Below are positions 18,154 to 27,213 of a stretch of 64,000 nucleotides of DNA, one piece after another. Every line of letters starts with the position of its first letter. Positions within the stretch are counted from its first letter, which is position 1. The translations under genes and the position numbers were made by a program. The DNA is from Candidatus Gastranaerophilales bacterium (GTDB lineage Bacteria; Cyanobacteriota; Vampirovibrionia; Gastranaerophilales; Gastranaerophilaceae), in contig UNSK01000006.1 in NCBI GenBank assembly GCA_900552525.1, forward strand, positions 1 to 64,000. Direction: 5' to 3'. The notes beneath the pieces were generated by a model, which worked only from the letters and a program-made list of their open reading frames with translations, did not search any database and was not told where the DNA came from.

Positions 18154-19235
18154 GCTCTTTTATACCTGTCACCTTCCGTTTTTTCTATCAAGCCTTCAAT
18201 TTCCATAACAGTTAATGTTGTTAAAAGGCTCTCTGTATCTAGTTTAGTATGTCCTTGAAGTTCATCAAAACTTTTCGGTTCAACTCCTATTATATCAAAA
18301 AGTAATTTCTCTGTTACTGACATTTGAGAAATATCACATAAAGTATTTTCCGATTTTACAAGCTCCCAGTTAAGCACATTCAAAATATCATTACCCGAAG
18401 TAACAATCGATGCTCCATCCTTTACTAGTTTATACACACCTTCCGTATTCACATTATTAATTGCACCAGGTATACACATAAGTTCTCTGCCCTGCTCTAA
18501 TGTCAAATTGGCAGAAATCAAAGCTCCGCTTTTTAAAGCTGCTTCGCCAACAACAGTACCATAGGAAAGTCCGGTTACAATTCTGTTTCTTTGAGGGAAT
18601 CTGAATTTCAAAGGTTCAAAAGTCGGATAATACTCTGTTATAACTGCACCAGAGCCGTTTTCAATTTTCTCATATAAGTGTTTATTTTCTTTCGGATATA
18701 TAAAATCAAACCCGCTTGCAATAACTCCGATTGTTTTCAAATTATTATTTATTGCACTATCATGCGACGCTGCATCAATTCCGGCTGCTAAGCCGGATAC
18801 AATACAAACATCAGTATTAGCCAGCTCTCTTATAATCTTTTTGACACTTTCTTTTCCGTTAAAGCTTGCTCTTCTTGACCCGACAAAAGCAACGGTTCTT
18901 TCTAAATTACAGGACGCCAAATCACCTTTGTAGTATATCGTCATTGGAGGGTTTGCAATTTGTGAAAGCATATATGGATAATCCGGACTATCAAAAGTTA
19001 AAATCTTAATATCTCTTTTTAATACATCTTCAAGTGCTTTATCGGGATTAATATACTTCTTTTTCTCAATGAAATTTTCGGCTTTACGCACAGACAAACC
19101 TTCTATCTGCCTTAAATCATTGAGATTTGCATTGAATGCTGTTTCAATGTTCCCGAAATAATTATAAAGTCTTTGTATAAAGGTAGAGTCTAACTGCTCT
19201 ATGGCAGAAAATGCTATCCAGTATTTAGTATTCAT
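18150..19235 (-). CDS. dprA: DNA-processing protein DprA
   Basis: 361 residues. An N-terminal helix-hairpin-helix/SAM-like part is followed by the Rossmann core with VGSRRAS, SGLAAGIDAASH, the ITEYYPTFEPLKFRFPQRNRI block and GRELMCIPGA, and a C-terminal winged-helix (DPRA_WH; FDELQGHT...LLTTLTVMEIEGLIEK). DprA loads RecA on incoming single-stranded DNA in natural transformation. It starts directly after the stop of the TPR gene and overlaps topA by 4 nt, an arrangement with topA found in many bacteria. Together with comM it suggests the organism can take up DNA, though no uptake machinery is in the window. Confidence 0.95.
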   Translation of the reverse strand: MNTKYWIAFSAIEQLDSTFIQRLYNYFGNIETAFNANLNDLRQIEGLSVRKAENFIEKKKYINPDKALEDVLKRDIKILTFDSPDYPYMLSQIANPPMTIYYKGDLASCNLERTVAFVGSRRASFNGKESVKKIIRELANTDVCIVSGLAAGIDAASHDSAINNNLKTIGVIASGFDFIYPKENKHLYEKIENGSGAVITEYYPTFEPLKFRFPQRNRIVTGLSYGTVVGEAALKSGALISANLTLEQGRELMCIPGAINNVNTEGVYKLVKDGASIVTSGNDILNVLNWELVKSENTLCDISQMSVTEKLLFDIIGVEPKSFDELQGHTKLDTESLLTTLTVMEIEGLIEKTEGDRYKRA

Positions 19236-20003
19236 CTACATCTTTGCCTTAATTCTCTCTACCAATTTAGAAACACTGTCTTTTTCCTCTTCCGGAATAT
19301 CAAAATTCATATAATCTTCGAAATACTCAATTGCATCTTCGTAATCACCTCTTGCTAAGAACAAAATTCCAACCTTCTTATATGCAAGAATAAACTTATC
19401 ATTAACAGCAATAGCCTTCAGGTAATTTGATATTGCCTTATCAATTTCATTATTACCTTCATAAGCCTGGGCAAGCGCATAGTATAAAAGCTCGTTATTA
19501 TCTTTATACTCAATTACGTTTTCAAAGTTTGAAATAGCAGCCTCATAATCTCCCAGTTCAAAATATACATGGCCTAAATCATAATACGCGTCATAATTTT
19601 CAGGTTCACCATCCAGAACCCTTTCAAGTTCTACAATTGCATCTTCCCACCTTTGATCTTCAATATAAACCCTTGCAAGAAGATGAGCTATGGCAAGATT
19701 ATCTTGAAGTTCATAACTACCGCGTTGAAGAGTGCCCAGAGCAGACGGCAGATCACCGGCTTTGTAGTACAAATCAGACAAATTTATATATGCCTGCGCA
19801 AGTTCAGGATCTAACTCAATTGCCTTGGTATAAAAATTTTCTGCCTGTTCAAAATTTCCAAGGCAGGAATATGCAACCCCCATATTATTATAAATATCTG
19901 CATTATCAGGTTCAGTTTCTAAAACACAACTAAACGCATCAATAGCTTCTTTATACTTACGCTCCCTAAAGAGCCCCATTGCCTTATCTATTTTTTCAGA
20001 CAT
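19236..20003 (-). CDS. TPR repeat protein
   Basis: 255 residues that are almost entirely tetratricopeptide repeats (about seven units, e.g. ADIYNNMGVAYSCLGNFEQA and YDAYYDLGHVYFELGDYEAA). No signal peptide, so probably cytoplasmic. Its start directly abuts the lptA stop and its stop abuts the dprA start, so it is locked into the lpt-dprA-topA transcript. A scaffolding role is likely; the partner cannot be told. Confidence 0.85.
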   Translation of the reverse strand: MSEKIDKAMGLFRERKYKEAIDAFSCVLETEPDNADIYNNMGVAYSCLGNFEQAENFYTKAIELDPELAQAYINLSDLYYKAGDLPSALGTLQRGSYELQDNLAIAHLLARVYIEDQRWEDAIVELERVLDGEPENYDAYYDLGHVYFELGDYEAAISNFENVIEYKDNNELLYYALAQAYEGNNEIDKAISNYLKAIAVNDKFILAYKKVGILFLARGDYEDAIEYFEDYMNFDIPEEEKDSVSKLVERIKAKM

Positions 20004-20960
20004 TTATAAATCCTCTTCGTCTTTTGTATCGATATTATGAATAATTGTTCTTACATTTCCCTCTGCAACAAAGTCTTTAGGGTTCATTGTCATTTTAATC
20101 TTGTCTGCAATAATATCTTTATCCTGCTGAACAATCTTTGAGCGGCCTACAAAATAAACTTCATTAGGTTTTCCTGTTTCTGCATCAGGGAATACCGAAA
20201 CTTTTGGCCCCTGTGCAAAATAATCATCATACCAGATTTTTACATGCCCGCTTCCAATATAAGAATTTTGTTTCTTGCTATATTGCTGATAATCCGAATG
20301 TATTGTTAATTTTTTACCGTCATCAGAAAGTGCTACTGTTTTAGTATTTCCAGACACACTCATTTCTTCAGTTATCGGATTATATACAAAATGGTGTCCC
20401 TCTGATTCATTCTGAGCCTGTTTTACACGCGCATTTCCGATTAAATCAATCTTTCTCAATCCGCCTTTTTCATCTGCAATGATTACAGCTTTATCAGAGT
20501 ATGAATCAATATCTTTATATTTCATTGTCACACCGCCAGTACAAACCATAACACTGCTGTTTATATCATATTCCTGAGTATCAGCATTTATAACCACAAT
20601 AGGAGTATTCCCCTCAGTTATAATAGACTGAGCTTCCCCTTCTGCTCGTACAACTTTATTAATAAGAGATACCTTCAAAATATTTGCCTTAACTTCCCGT
20701 TTTTTATTTTCATTTACTTCATAAGCATAAGGTTTGTCATAGAAAGTTGCTGTATCAAGTTTGTTATTACGCCTAATTGTTACATCGGCTCTGTCGCTTT
20801 CAACAGTAAGGTTGTCAAGTTTAACTTTTACTCCGCCGTCAAGTTTTATCTTCTTTTCTTTATCTGAAAAAGTTTGAGTTTTGGAATCAATTATTAAATC
20901 TGAAGAAAATACTGCCATACTTGAAAATATTAACAGTAATAATATTAAAACCTTTTTCAT
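20004..20960 (-). CDS. lptA: LptA/OstA-like periplasmic LPS transport protein
   Basis: 318 residues with a signal peptide (MKKVLILLLLIFSSMAVFSS). The mature part has repeating OstA-type beta units (KIKLDGGVKVKLDNLTVESDRADV, ADTQEYDINSSVMVCTGGVTM, HSDYQQYSKKQNSYIGSGHVKI), the slice fold that lines the periplasmic LPS bridge. It is longer than classical LptA (about 185 residues) and may contain two OstA modules. It overlaps lptC by 4 nt. The lptBFG and lptD genes are not in the window. Confidence 0.82.
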   Translation of the reverse strand: MKKVLILLLLIFSSMAVFSSDLIIDSKTQTFSDKEKKIKLDGGVKVKLDNLTVESDRADVTIRRNNKLDTATFYDKPYAYEVNENKKREVKANILKVSLINKVVRAEGEAQSIITEGNTPIVVINADTQEYDINSSVMVCTGGVTMKYKDIDSYSDKAVIIADEKGGLRKIDLIGNARVKQAQNESEGHHFVYNPITEEMSVSGNTKTVALSDDGKKLTIHSDYQQYSKKQNSYIGSGHVKIWYDDYFAQGPKVSVFPDAETGKPNEVYFVGRSKIVQQDKDIIADKIKMTMNPKDFVAEGNVRTIIHNIDTKDEEDL

Positions 20961-21613
20961 TTAGCCCCTTTCTTATTGTTCAGCTGTATCGCAGAACCCG
21001 AAGTATCCTTGCCATCACTATCATATAATTTTGTTGTTGTTTTTCCCATGATTTTAAATTTTTCATAACCTGCACTGATTATACCTTTATCTGCAGTAGC
21101 AATCATCTCATTATTTTTCTTTATAACTACATGCCCCTCTGCAACAGTATCTTTATCAGAACCAGACCAGGTTAATTTATCAGTATTAAGTGAAGTTGAG
21201 TCTTCTAATACTATATATGTGTTATCGTAAAGTGTTATAACACCCGTCTTTTCATTATAAGTACCTCTTGAAGACTGAAAACTCATAGAAACTTTATTTT
21301 CTTTATAAAAATTTCCAATAACATTGTTCAATGTTGCAATGCTGTGATCATTGCTGTAGTGTCCAGTTTCGCCATAAATTTCGAAATATTTATCACCGTC
21401 TTTTGTTTCCGTGATAATAATTCCGGTTGCATCAACTTTTTGTTCATCAGCAGAGCCTTTAAGCTGTGCACGGGAATAATTTCCAGTAATCACAATTGCG
21501 CTCATAAAAGCCCAGCACATAACCAATACAACACCTAACGCAGCTATAAGGTAGGTGCGTTTTTTTTTGTCCAAATTCTTAATTCTCTCGAATATTCTCT
21601 TAAGAGTTTCCAT
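20957..21613 (-). CDS. lptC: LPS export protein LptC
   Basis: 218 residues. A short cytoplasmic N-terminus with KKKR is followed by one membrane helix (about residues 20-45) and a periplasmic LptC domain (TGIIITETKDGDKYFEIYGETGHYSND, NKVSMSFQSSRGTYNEKTGVITLYDN, VAEGHVVIKKNNEMIATADKGII). LptC receives LPS from the LptBFG transporter and passes it to LptA. It heads the operon and its ATG lies only 6 nt after a -10 box, so it seems leaderless. Confidence 0.85.
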   Translation of the reverse strand: METLKRIFERIKNLDKKKRTYLIAALGVVLVMCWAFMSAIVITGNYSRAQLKGSADEQKVDATGIIITETKDGDKYFEIYGETGHYSNDHSIATLNNVIGNFYKENKVSMSFQSSRGTYNEKTGVITLYDNTYIVLEDSTSLNTDKLTWSGSDKDTVAEGHVVIKKNNEMIATADKGIISAGYEKFKIMGKTTTKLYDSDGKDTSGSAIQLNNKKGAK

Positions 21614-21619
21614 AAAAAC

Positions 21620-21648
21620 ATTCTAACACAGGGGTAAATGTACATCAA
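21620..21648 (-). promoter_or_regulatory. Promoter of the lptC operon (TTGATG-17-TAGAAT), leaderless
   Basis: On the minus strand TTGATG (21643-21648), a 17-nt spacer and TAGAAT (21620-21625) with an upstream TG one base away (extended -10). The lptC ATG begins 6 nt after the -10 and no ribosome binding site fits between them. Confidence 0.7.
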
Positions 21649-21657
21649 TGTTTAGCA

Positions 21658-22821
21658 TTAAGATTTTATATAATCCTGAGTTTTTAATGACAAAATCTTC
21701 ACAACTTCTTCTTTGCTGGTAGTTGACCCGAATATAATTGCAAACAAAGGATTATCAAGAGGATTTATTCTTCTCACCTCAAGAACATTTGAATAATTTG
21801 ATAGAAATCTCTCATACTCAAAACCTTTGTATTTTTTCCGGTCAAAATTTGCAGGAACTTCTGCCATCGAGAAATAAAAAACATCTCTGGTCGCATTTGC
21901 AAGAATTTCATTCCAATTAGGTTTCTTCTGGTCATAAAAGTATTCATAAACATTTATACCCCAGGCATATTTTGCAACATCAGTTGTACACCATCCTGCA
22001 AAGCGCATTGGATTTACTTCTATAGGAATTATTTTGCCGTCTTTTGTTACACGCAGTTCTATATGCACCGGAAAATTTTTAATATTTTTAAGCTGTCCAA
22101 TTTCTCTTAGAAGCAGACCAAATTTTGCCATATATTTTGTCATTATTCCGACTGACATTAAATAAATACGATCACTAACATCTTTCGAATTTAAAAACGG
22201 ATGCTGGAATATATTAAGAATAACAGGTTCACCATCTCTGTCAAAATATGCATCTACTGCATATTCTTCACCCTCAATCATTTCTTCTATAATAAATTTT
22301 GTAGAATTAACAACATGACTTGGATACATCATAGCCGCCATTCTCATTTCTTTTTCCAGCTGAGATATAACATCTTTCCACTCTTTAGAATCTTTTATAG
22401 CATGGACGCCAAAGCTTAAAAAACCAACAGATGGTTTTACTACAACAGGGAAACGGATTCCATCAGGAGTCATTTTTTTAAGTTCATCGAACTCCACAGC
22501 CTTGAAATAAAAATCCGGGAACATTTCCTGAAGCATTTCCCTGAAAGCGATTTTATCTTTAAAAAGTTTTATGTAATTGCTTAAATTTGAATCCGGAAGA
22601 TTTTTCAAAACCCAGGTAATTGCATTTTCAGAGTTTGAATATATAAGCGGATATTCCTGAGTTAAATAATAGTTCTTTGCGATATCAGAAGAAATTAAAT
22701 CAAAAGCACCCTCCTCAATATCAGCCTCTTCTACAGCGGTGTTATCCAGCACCCCCCAATCATTTTGAACGATTGTATCTATTAAAAATTCTGATGCATA
22801 AGGTTTTTCTATAATTATCAT
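21658..22821 (-). CDS. ATP-grasp domain enzyme
   Basis: 387 residues. The ATP-grasp fold is visible from about residue 100: RFPVVVKPSVGFLSFGV (lysine that binds ATP phosphates), FIIEEMIEGEEYAVDAYF, then GKIIPIEVNPMRFAG with the Glu and Asn that hold magnesium. The family joins a carboxylate to an amine or thiol through an acyl-phosphate; the substrates here cannot be predicted. The 44-nt gap to lptC contains that operon's promoter, so this gene is probably a separate unit. Confidence 0.82.
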   Translation of the reverse strand: MIIIEKPYASEFLIDTIVQNDWGVLDNTAVEEADIEEGAFDLISSDIAKNYYLTQEYPLIYSNSENAITWVLKNLPDSNLSNYIKLFKDKIAFREMLQEMFPDFYFKAVEFDELKKMTPDGIRFPVVVKPSVGFLSFGVHAIKDSKEWKDVISQLEKEMRMAAMMYPSHVVNSTKFIIEEMIEGEEYAVDAYFDRDGEPVILNIFQHPFLNSKDVSDRIYLMSVGIMTKYMAKFGLLLREIGQLKNIKNFPVHIELRVTKDGKIIPIEVNPMRFAGWCTTDVAKYAWGINVYEYFYDQKKPNWNEILANATRDVFYFSMAEVPANFDRKKYKGFEYERFLSNYSNVLEVRRINPLDNPLFAIIFGSTTSKEEVVKILSLKTQDYIKS

Positions 22822-22854
22822 ATTCCAAGCCCCCGATATTTTAATTTATACCAT

Positions 22855-22889
22855 AAGAGGCGAACTTGTGTAAAGCTCGCCTCTTTTTT
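22855..22889 (+). terminator. Terminator-like hairpin oriented to the plus strand
   Basis: A 9-bp stem (AAGAGGCGA at 22855-22863, TCGCCTCTT at 22877-22885) with a 13-nt loop and a T6 tract on the plus strand. The flanking genes are both on the minus strand, where the tail is poor (TTATGG). It may still end transcription of the TPS-like gene, or block antisense transcription. Confidence 0.55.
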
Positions 22890-22913
22890 ATCATCTTACA
22901 TCTAGTTATTTAA

Positions 22914-24893
22914 TTATTTATCCATCGGGAATGCTCTTACGACTGTTACTGAACCGTCAACATTCTTTCTAACTCCTGTATCATTTTGGTCATCATCTAA
23001 ATCTGCTGCATATGCTACCGGTGTATATACTTGATTTAAATCTACGGATTTATTTTCAAAACTTCTTAAAACTTTAATGTTTTCATTATCATCTGGATTA
23101 ACTGGATCTGGAGTTGGGTCTGGGTCCGGAGTTGGATCAGGATCCGGAGTTGGGTCTACCGGTTTTTCCGGGCCAACAAGATATGTATTTTCACCTTTTA
23201 CCTGTGTACCGTCATTATGACCACCCTTACCATCTGTTAAATCATATGTAATTTCTTCATTGCCGTTTACTGTTACTACTTTCCCATCTCTGATGTTTGT
23301 ATAGTTCAAAGTATAATCTCTGCCTGGGAAATCAACCTTCAATTTATCAGTTTCTTTTCCAACATTGATTTCTTTAGCGTGAACATCACCTGTAATTTCC
23401 ATATATTGATTTGGGGCTGTTATATTGATGGTTCCTGCGTTTGCACCAGTTAGTTTTACATCACCTTTTGACAAAATATTAGCATCTGTTGGAGTATTGA
23501 TGTTTGTTATTGTTCCACCAGCAATATTAATATTACCTGCTGCTTCAGCTGCATTTTGGTTAGGAATATATTTATAATTTTCCATTACATTGATAATCGT
23601 ATTTGCATCAGTTATACCGCCAATATAACCAGCTGATGAAAACTCATACTCATTTGCGGTTAATGTAGCCTTACCATCTGTTAATACATTTAAATTATCT
23701 GATTTCAACGCGATTTTATTAGCTGTTACGTCGATTGTTGTCATTATATGACCATTCTTAGCATGGGCAGTTAAATTTCCACCGACTGTTAAATTTCCAT
23801 CCAATAATTGACCTTCTTCAAATTTATAGTTACCAATATGGATATTGTTTTCTGAGTTGATAGTTAAATTACCGCCTACTTTATTTTTGCCGATTACGTG
23901 AACAAAATGTTTGTATCCTTGAGGATTTTCTGATTTTGCAACTGTTTTAAGGTTCATATCTTTACCAACCTGAACATTACCAACTTCAAGGAAACCTCCG
24001 CCGTTTGTCATATTTAAATTTCCGTCAACTTTAGTGTTTCTTGCATACATCATTACCCCGTTACCGTCGACATCAACATCGCCTGTTACATGAAGTGCTT
24101 TGCCGTTTGCTACATAGTTTAATGCAACGCTGTCATCTGATTTGATATTTAAATTACCGTTAATTTTTCCACCACCAACTGTTTTTACAATACCCTTGTC
24201 AGCAATTACATAAACATCTCCGTCAACGTTAACTGTTTCAAGTCTTACGCCTTTTGAGGAATTTAAATTACCTGTAGAGAGATAATCCTGTCCGTTTTGT
24301 GTAATAAGTTTCATTCCGCTGCCGGTTTTAATTGTACCTTCAACTACATTGATTGAAGGAGCAAGAATATTAAATTCACCGCCTACATTTATATTAGAGT
24401 CTTGAATTGTAACAACACCAACAGCACTTGTTGTAGGAATCTTTGTTATATCCATTTTGCCGTCAACAAAGGTCGCTGTCATTGGCTGTGTAGTAATCAT
24501 TGTATCACCGGCTGTTGTAAATTGAGCACCGTCAAATAATACACCGTTTGGATTTGATATAATCAAATTTGCAATTCCGGAATTTGCGCTTACTTGACCT
24601 GCAATAGTTGTCATACCCTTATTTACTGTATTCAAAATTGTGAGTCCGTTTGCTCCGCCTACGGCATTGAAGTTTAAAGATTCACCTTTATTTACATTCA
24701 AATGATCCCAATTTACATGTGCATTGCCATTGAAGTTTAAATCTAAGCTGCCATTACCTGCAACCTGTCCTGCATATCCGCCTTCAATTTTATTGATTGC
24801 TGCATCACTTAAACCTGCTGCATATGAAACCTGCATTGAGGCAAATAATGTGCTTAATACAAGTGCTGAAACTTTTCTTTTAAAATTCTTCAT
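22914..24893 (-). CDS. TPS/filamentous haemagglutinin-type secreted adhesin (copy 1)
   Basis: 659 residues. After a signal peptide (ending SYAAG) comes a haemagglutination-activity/TPS domain: INWD-like NVNKGESLNFNAVGG, TILNTVNKGM, and the hallmark ISNPNGVLFDGAQF. The middle is a beta-helix with NLNIKSD/NLTVGG-type strands. A Pro-Asp linker (PTPDPDPTPDPDPTPDP) then precedes a conserved 65-residue tail with VLRSFENKSVDLNQVYTPVAYA. TPS proteins usually cross the outer membrane through a TpsB pore; none is encoded here. It is a paralogue of the gene at 25028, nearly identical in the C-terminal 200 residues. GAGGAG precedes the ATG. Confidence 0.88.
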   Translation of the reverse strand: MKNFKRKVSALVLSTLFASMQVSYAAGLSDAAINKIEGGYAGQVAGNGSLDLNFNGNAHVNWDHLNVNKGESLNFNAVGGANGLTILNTVNKGMTTIAGQVSANSGIANLIISNPNGVLFDGAQFTTAGDTMITTQPMTATFVDGKMDITKIPTTSAVGVVTIQDSNINVGGEFNILAPSINVVEGTIKTGSGMKLITQNGQDYLSTGNLNSSKGVRLETVNVDGDVYVIADKGIVKTVGGGKINGNLNIKSDDSVALNYVANGKALHVTGDVDVDGNGVMMYARNTKVDGNLNMTNGGGFLEVGNVQVGKDMNLKTVAKSENPQGYKHFVHVIGKNKVGGNLTINSENNIHIGNYKFEEGQLLDGNLTVGGNLTAHAKNGHIMTTIDVTANKIALKSDNLNVLTDGKATLTANEYEFSSAGYIGGITDANTIINVMENYKYIPNQNAAEAAGNINIAGGTITNINTPTDANILSKGDVKLTGANAGTINITAPNQYMEITGDVHAKEINVGKETDKLKVDFPGRDYTLNYTNIRDGKVVTVNGNEEITYDLTDGKGGHNDGTQVKGENTYLVGPEKPVDPTPDPDPTPDPDPTPDPVNPDDNENIKVLRSFENKSVDLNQVYTPVAYAADLDDDQNDTGVRKNVDGSVTVVRAFPMDK

Positions 24894-24977
24894 ATTGAAC
24901 TCCTCTATTTAAATCCCTTATTTATATAAAGTTGATAAAGTTCAAAGAATTGCCTTTTTGTAACAAATTATTACAAT

Positions 24978-25008
24978 AAAAAAGTACCGCTTTTGGGTGC
25001 GGTACTTT
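24978..25008 (-). terminator. Intrinsic terminator of TPS adhesin copy 2
   Basis: 10-bp stem (24981-24990 with 24999-25008, GTACCGC core) and an 8-nt loop, followed on the minus strand by TTTTTTATT. It lies 20 nt after the stop, so copy 1 must have its own promoter. Confidence 0.88.
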
Positions 25009-25027
25009 TAACATTTATTATTAATAA

Positions 25028-27085
25028 TTAATTTATCATCGGGAATGCTTTTACAACAGTTACAGAACCATCTACATTCTTTCTTACACCCTTATCAATC
25101 TTGTCATCATCAAGATCTGCAGCGTATGCCACCGGAGTGTAAACCTGATTTAAATCTACTGATTTATTTTCGAAGCTTCGTAAAACTTTTACGTTTTCAT
25201 TATCATCAGGATCCGGAGTCGGAGTAGGATCTGGATCTGGTCCAGGTTCTGGAGGTGTAGGACCTTCCGGACCAACAAGATAAGTATTTTCGCCTTTTAG
25301 CTGCGTACCATCGTTATGTCCGCCCTTACCGTTTGTTAATTCGTATGTAACTTCTTCATTACCTTTTACTGTTACTACCTTGTTATCTCTAATATTCGTA
25401 TAGTTCAAATTATAATCTCTGCCTGCAAAATCAACTTTTAATCTATCAGTTTCTTTACCTACATTAATATCTTTTGCATGAACATCGCCTGTAATTTCCA
25501 TATATTTATTTGGGGCTGTTATATTGATTGTTCCTGCATTTGCTCCGGTAAGTTTTACATCACCTTTTGATAAAATATTTGCATTTGTAGGAGTATTAAT
25601 TGCTGTAATTGTGCCCCCCGCGATATTTATATTTCCTGGAGTGCCTACAGTATCAGGGATATGAATATAATTTTCCATTATATTAACAACCTTTTCATCA
25701 ACGGACATATTATCAGTTGATGTCAAACCGCCAATATAACCGTTTGCAGAAAATTCATATTCTTTTGCTGTCAGAGTTGCTTTTCCATCGGTTAACACAT
25801 TTAAATTATCAGATTTTAATGAAATTTTATTCCCTGCAGTTGTATCAATTGTTGTCATCACATGTCCATTTTTAGCATGTGCTGTTAAGTCGCCGCCTAC
25901 TGTCAATTTACCATCCGCAAGTTTTTTAGCGTCATAATCATATCCGCCTATATGAATATTGTTTTCTGATTCTACAGTAAGATTTCCATCAACTTTTGTA
26001 TCACCGATTACGTGAACAAAATGTTTTACAGGTTCATGACAATTGTTATCATAATTTTGAGATTCGTTAGTTGTTTTAATCTCTGCATTTTTAGTAACGT
26101 GAACATCACCTACATCAAGGAAACCACCGCCGTTTACCATTTTTAAATTACCATCAACATCAGCATTTCTCAAATACATTCTGGCCCCGTTGCCTTTAAC
26201 ATCAACATCACCCTTGATTGTAAGTTTCTTACCATCATTAACTTTATTCAAATTAACATTGCCTTCAGTATTAATTTTCACATTTCCATTAATATTACCG
26301 CCATTTTCAATGCTAAGAGCACCTGCTTCGTTTGTTACATATAAATTGCCATTAATATTCATTGCAGTTAATTTTGTAACTTCCTGATGTTTTGTAGGTG
26401 CTTTTTGATTTAATGCCAGATAATCCTGACCGTTTGCAGTAATAAGTTTTACATTTTTAGCTGTTATAGTTGAGTTTGCAGCTTTGATACCTGCTGCAAC
26501 AATACTATAATCTCCGCCGACATTAAATGTAGAGCCGTTTCTTATTTCTATAGGAATTAATTTTCCTTCATCATTATAAAGATTTGAGAATTTTTCGTTC
26601 TTTATATCAAATTTTGCTAAATCTTCTGCTTTAACACCGGTTAAATCTTTTGTTGTTATCATTGCATCGCCAGCTGTTGTAAACGAAGCCCCATCAAATA
26701 AAACGCCATTCGGGTTAGCAATAATTAACTGACCTATACCAGAGTTAGCATTAATAGAACCATAAACATTTGTCATACCTTTATTTACAGTATTCAAAAT
26801 TGTTAAATTATTTGCCCCATCCACAGCATTAAAATTCAAAGATTCGCCCCTGCCGACATTTAAATTATCCCAATTAATATGTGTATTAGAATTAAAATCC
26901 AGACCTACATTTCCCGTACCATTACCGGTAATACCTACCAAACCGTCCGTAGCATGATTAATTTGAGAACCGCCAAAGTCTTTGCCCAAACCAACATCTA
27001 CCCCGTCAAACTGTCCTGCCATAGTAATCTGCATTGAAGCAAACACTGCGCATAAAACGACCGCGGATTTCTTTAATTTTTTCAT
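25028..27085 (-). CDS. TPS/filamentous haemagglutinin-type secreted adhesin (copy 2)
   Basis: 685 residues, same layout as copy 1: signal peptide, TPS domain with LNVGRGESLNFNAVDG and IANPNGVLFDGASF, beta-helix, PD-rich linker (PEPGPDPDPTPTPDPDD) and the C-terminal VLRSFENKSVDLNQVYTPVAYA block. It differs by insertions in the N-terminal half and middle while the last 200 residues are almost the same, which suggests a tandem duplication with later exchange at the 3' end. AGGTG is located 7 nt before the ATG. It has a separate terminator, so the two copies can be regulated independently. Presumed cell-surface adhesin. Confidence 0.88.
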   Translation of the reverse strand: MKKLKKSAVVLCAVFASMQITMAGQFDGVDVGLGKDFGGSQINHATDGLVGITGNGTGNVGLDFNSNTHINWDNLNVGRGESLNFNAVDGANNLTILNTVNKGMTNVYGSINANSGIGQLIIANPNGVLFDGASFTTAGDAMITTKDLTGVKAEDLAKFDIKNEKFSNLYNDEGKLIPIEIRNGSTFNVGGDYSIVAAGIKAANSTITAKNVKLITANGQDYLALNQKAPTKHQEVTKLTAMNINGNLYVTNEAGALSIENGGNINGNVKINTEGNVNLNKVNDGKKLTIKGDVDVKGNGARMYLRNADVDGNLKMVNGGGFLDVGDVHVTKNAEIKTTNESQNYDNNCHEPVKHFVHVIGDTKVDGNLTVESENNIHIGGYDYDAKKLADGKLTVGGDLTAHAKNGHVMTTIDTTAGNKISLKSDNLNVLTDGKATLTAKEYEFSANGYIGGLTSTDNMSVDEKVVNIMENYIHIPDTVGTPGNINIAGGTITAINTPTNANILSKGDVKLTGANAGTINITAPNKYMEITGDVHAKDINVGKETDRLKVDFAGRDYNLNYTNIRDNKVVTVKGNEEVTYELTNGKGGHNDGTQLKGENTYLVGPEGPTPPEPGPDPDPTPTPDPDDNENVKVLRSFENKSVDLNQVYTPVAYAADLDDDKIDKGVRKNVDGSVTVVKAFPMIN

Positions 27086-27139
27086 AAATACACCTACTCT
27101 TTCGACTGTACATCAATCATACTATTAAAAAATTTAAAC

Positions 27140-27172
27140 ATAAAAATATTTGCGCAAAATTGCGCAAATATT
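27140..27172 (-). terminator. Terminator of the serine hydrolase gene
   Basis: Perfect 13-bp inverted repeat (AATATTTGCGCAA at 27145-27157, complement at 27160-27172) followed on the minus strand by a T run. It is 41 nt after the stop of the serine hydrolase. The same palindrome could also serve as a protein-binding site near the promoter of TPS copy 2. Confidence 0.65.
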
Positions 27173-27213
27173 AGACAAATTGTTACATTTATTAATAATG
27201 AACAGGGTTTATT

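Noticed and set aside
27145..27172. Perfect 13-bp palindrome as a regulator operator only
   Set aside because: Its position 41 nt after a stop and the following T run make a terminator the simpler reading; an operator role is kept only as an alternative.
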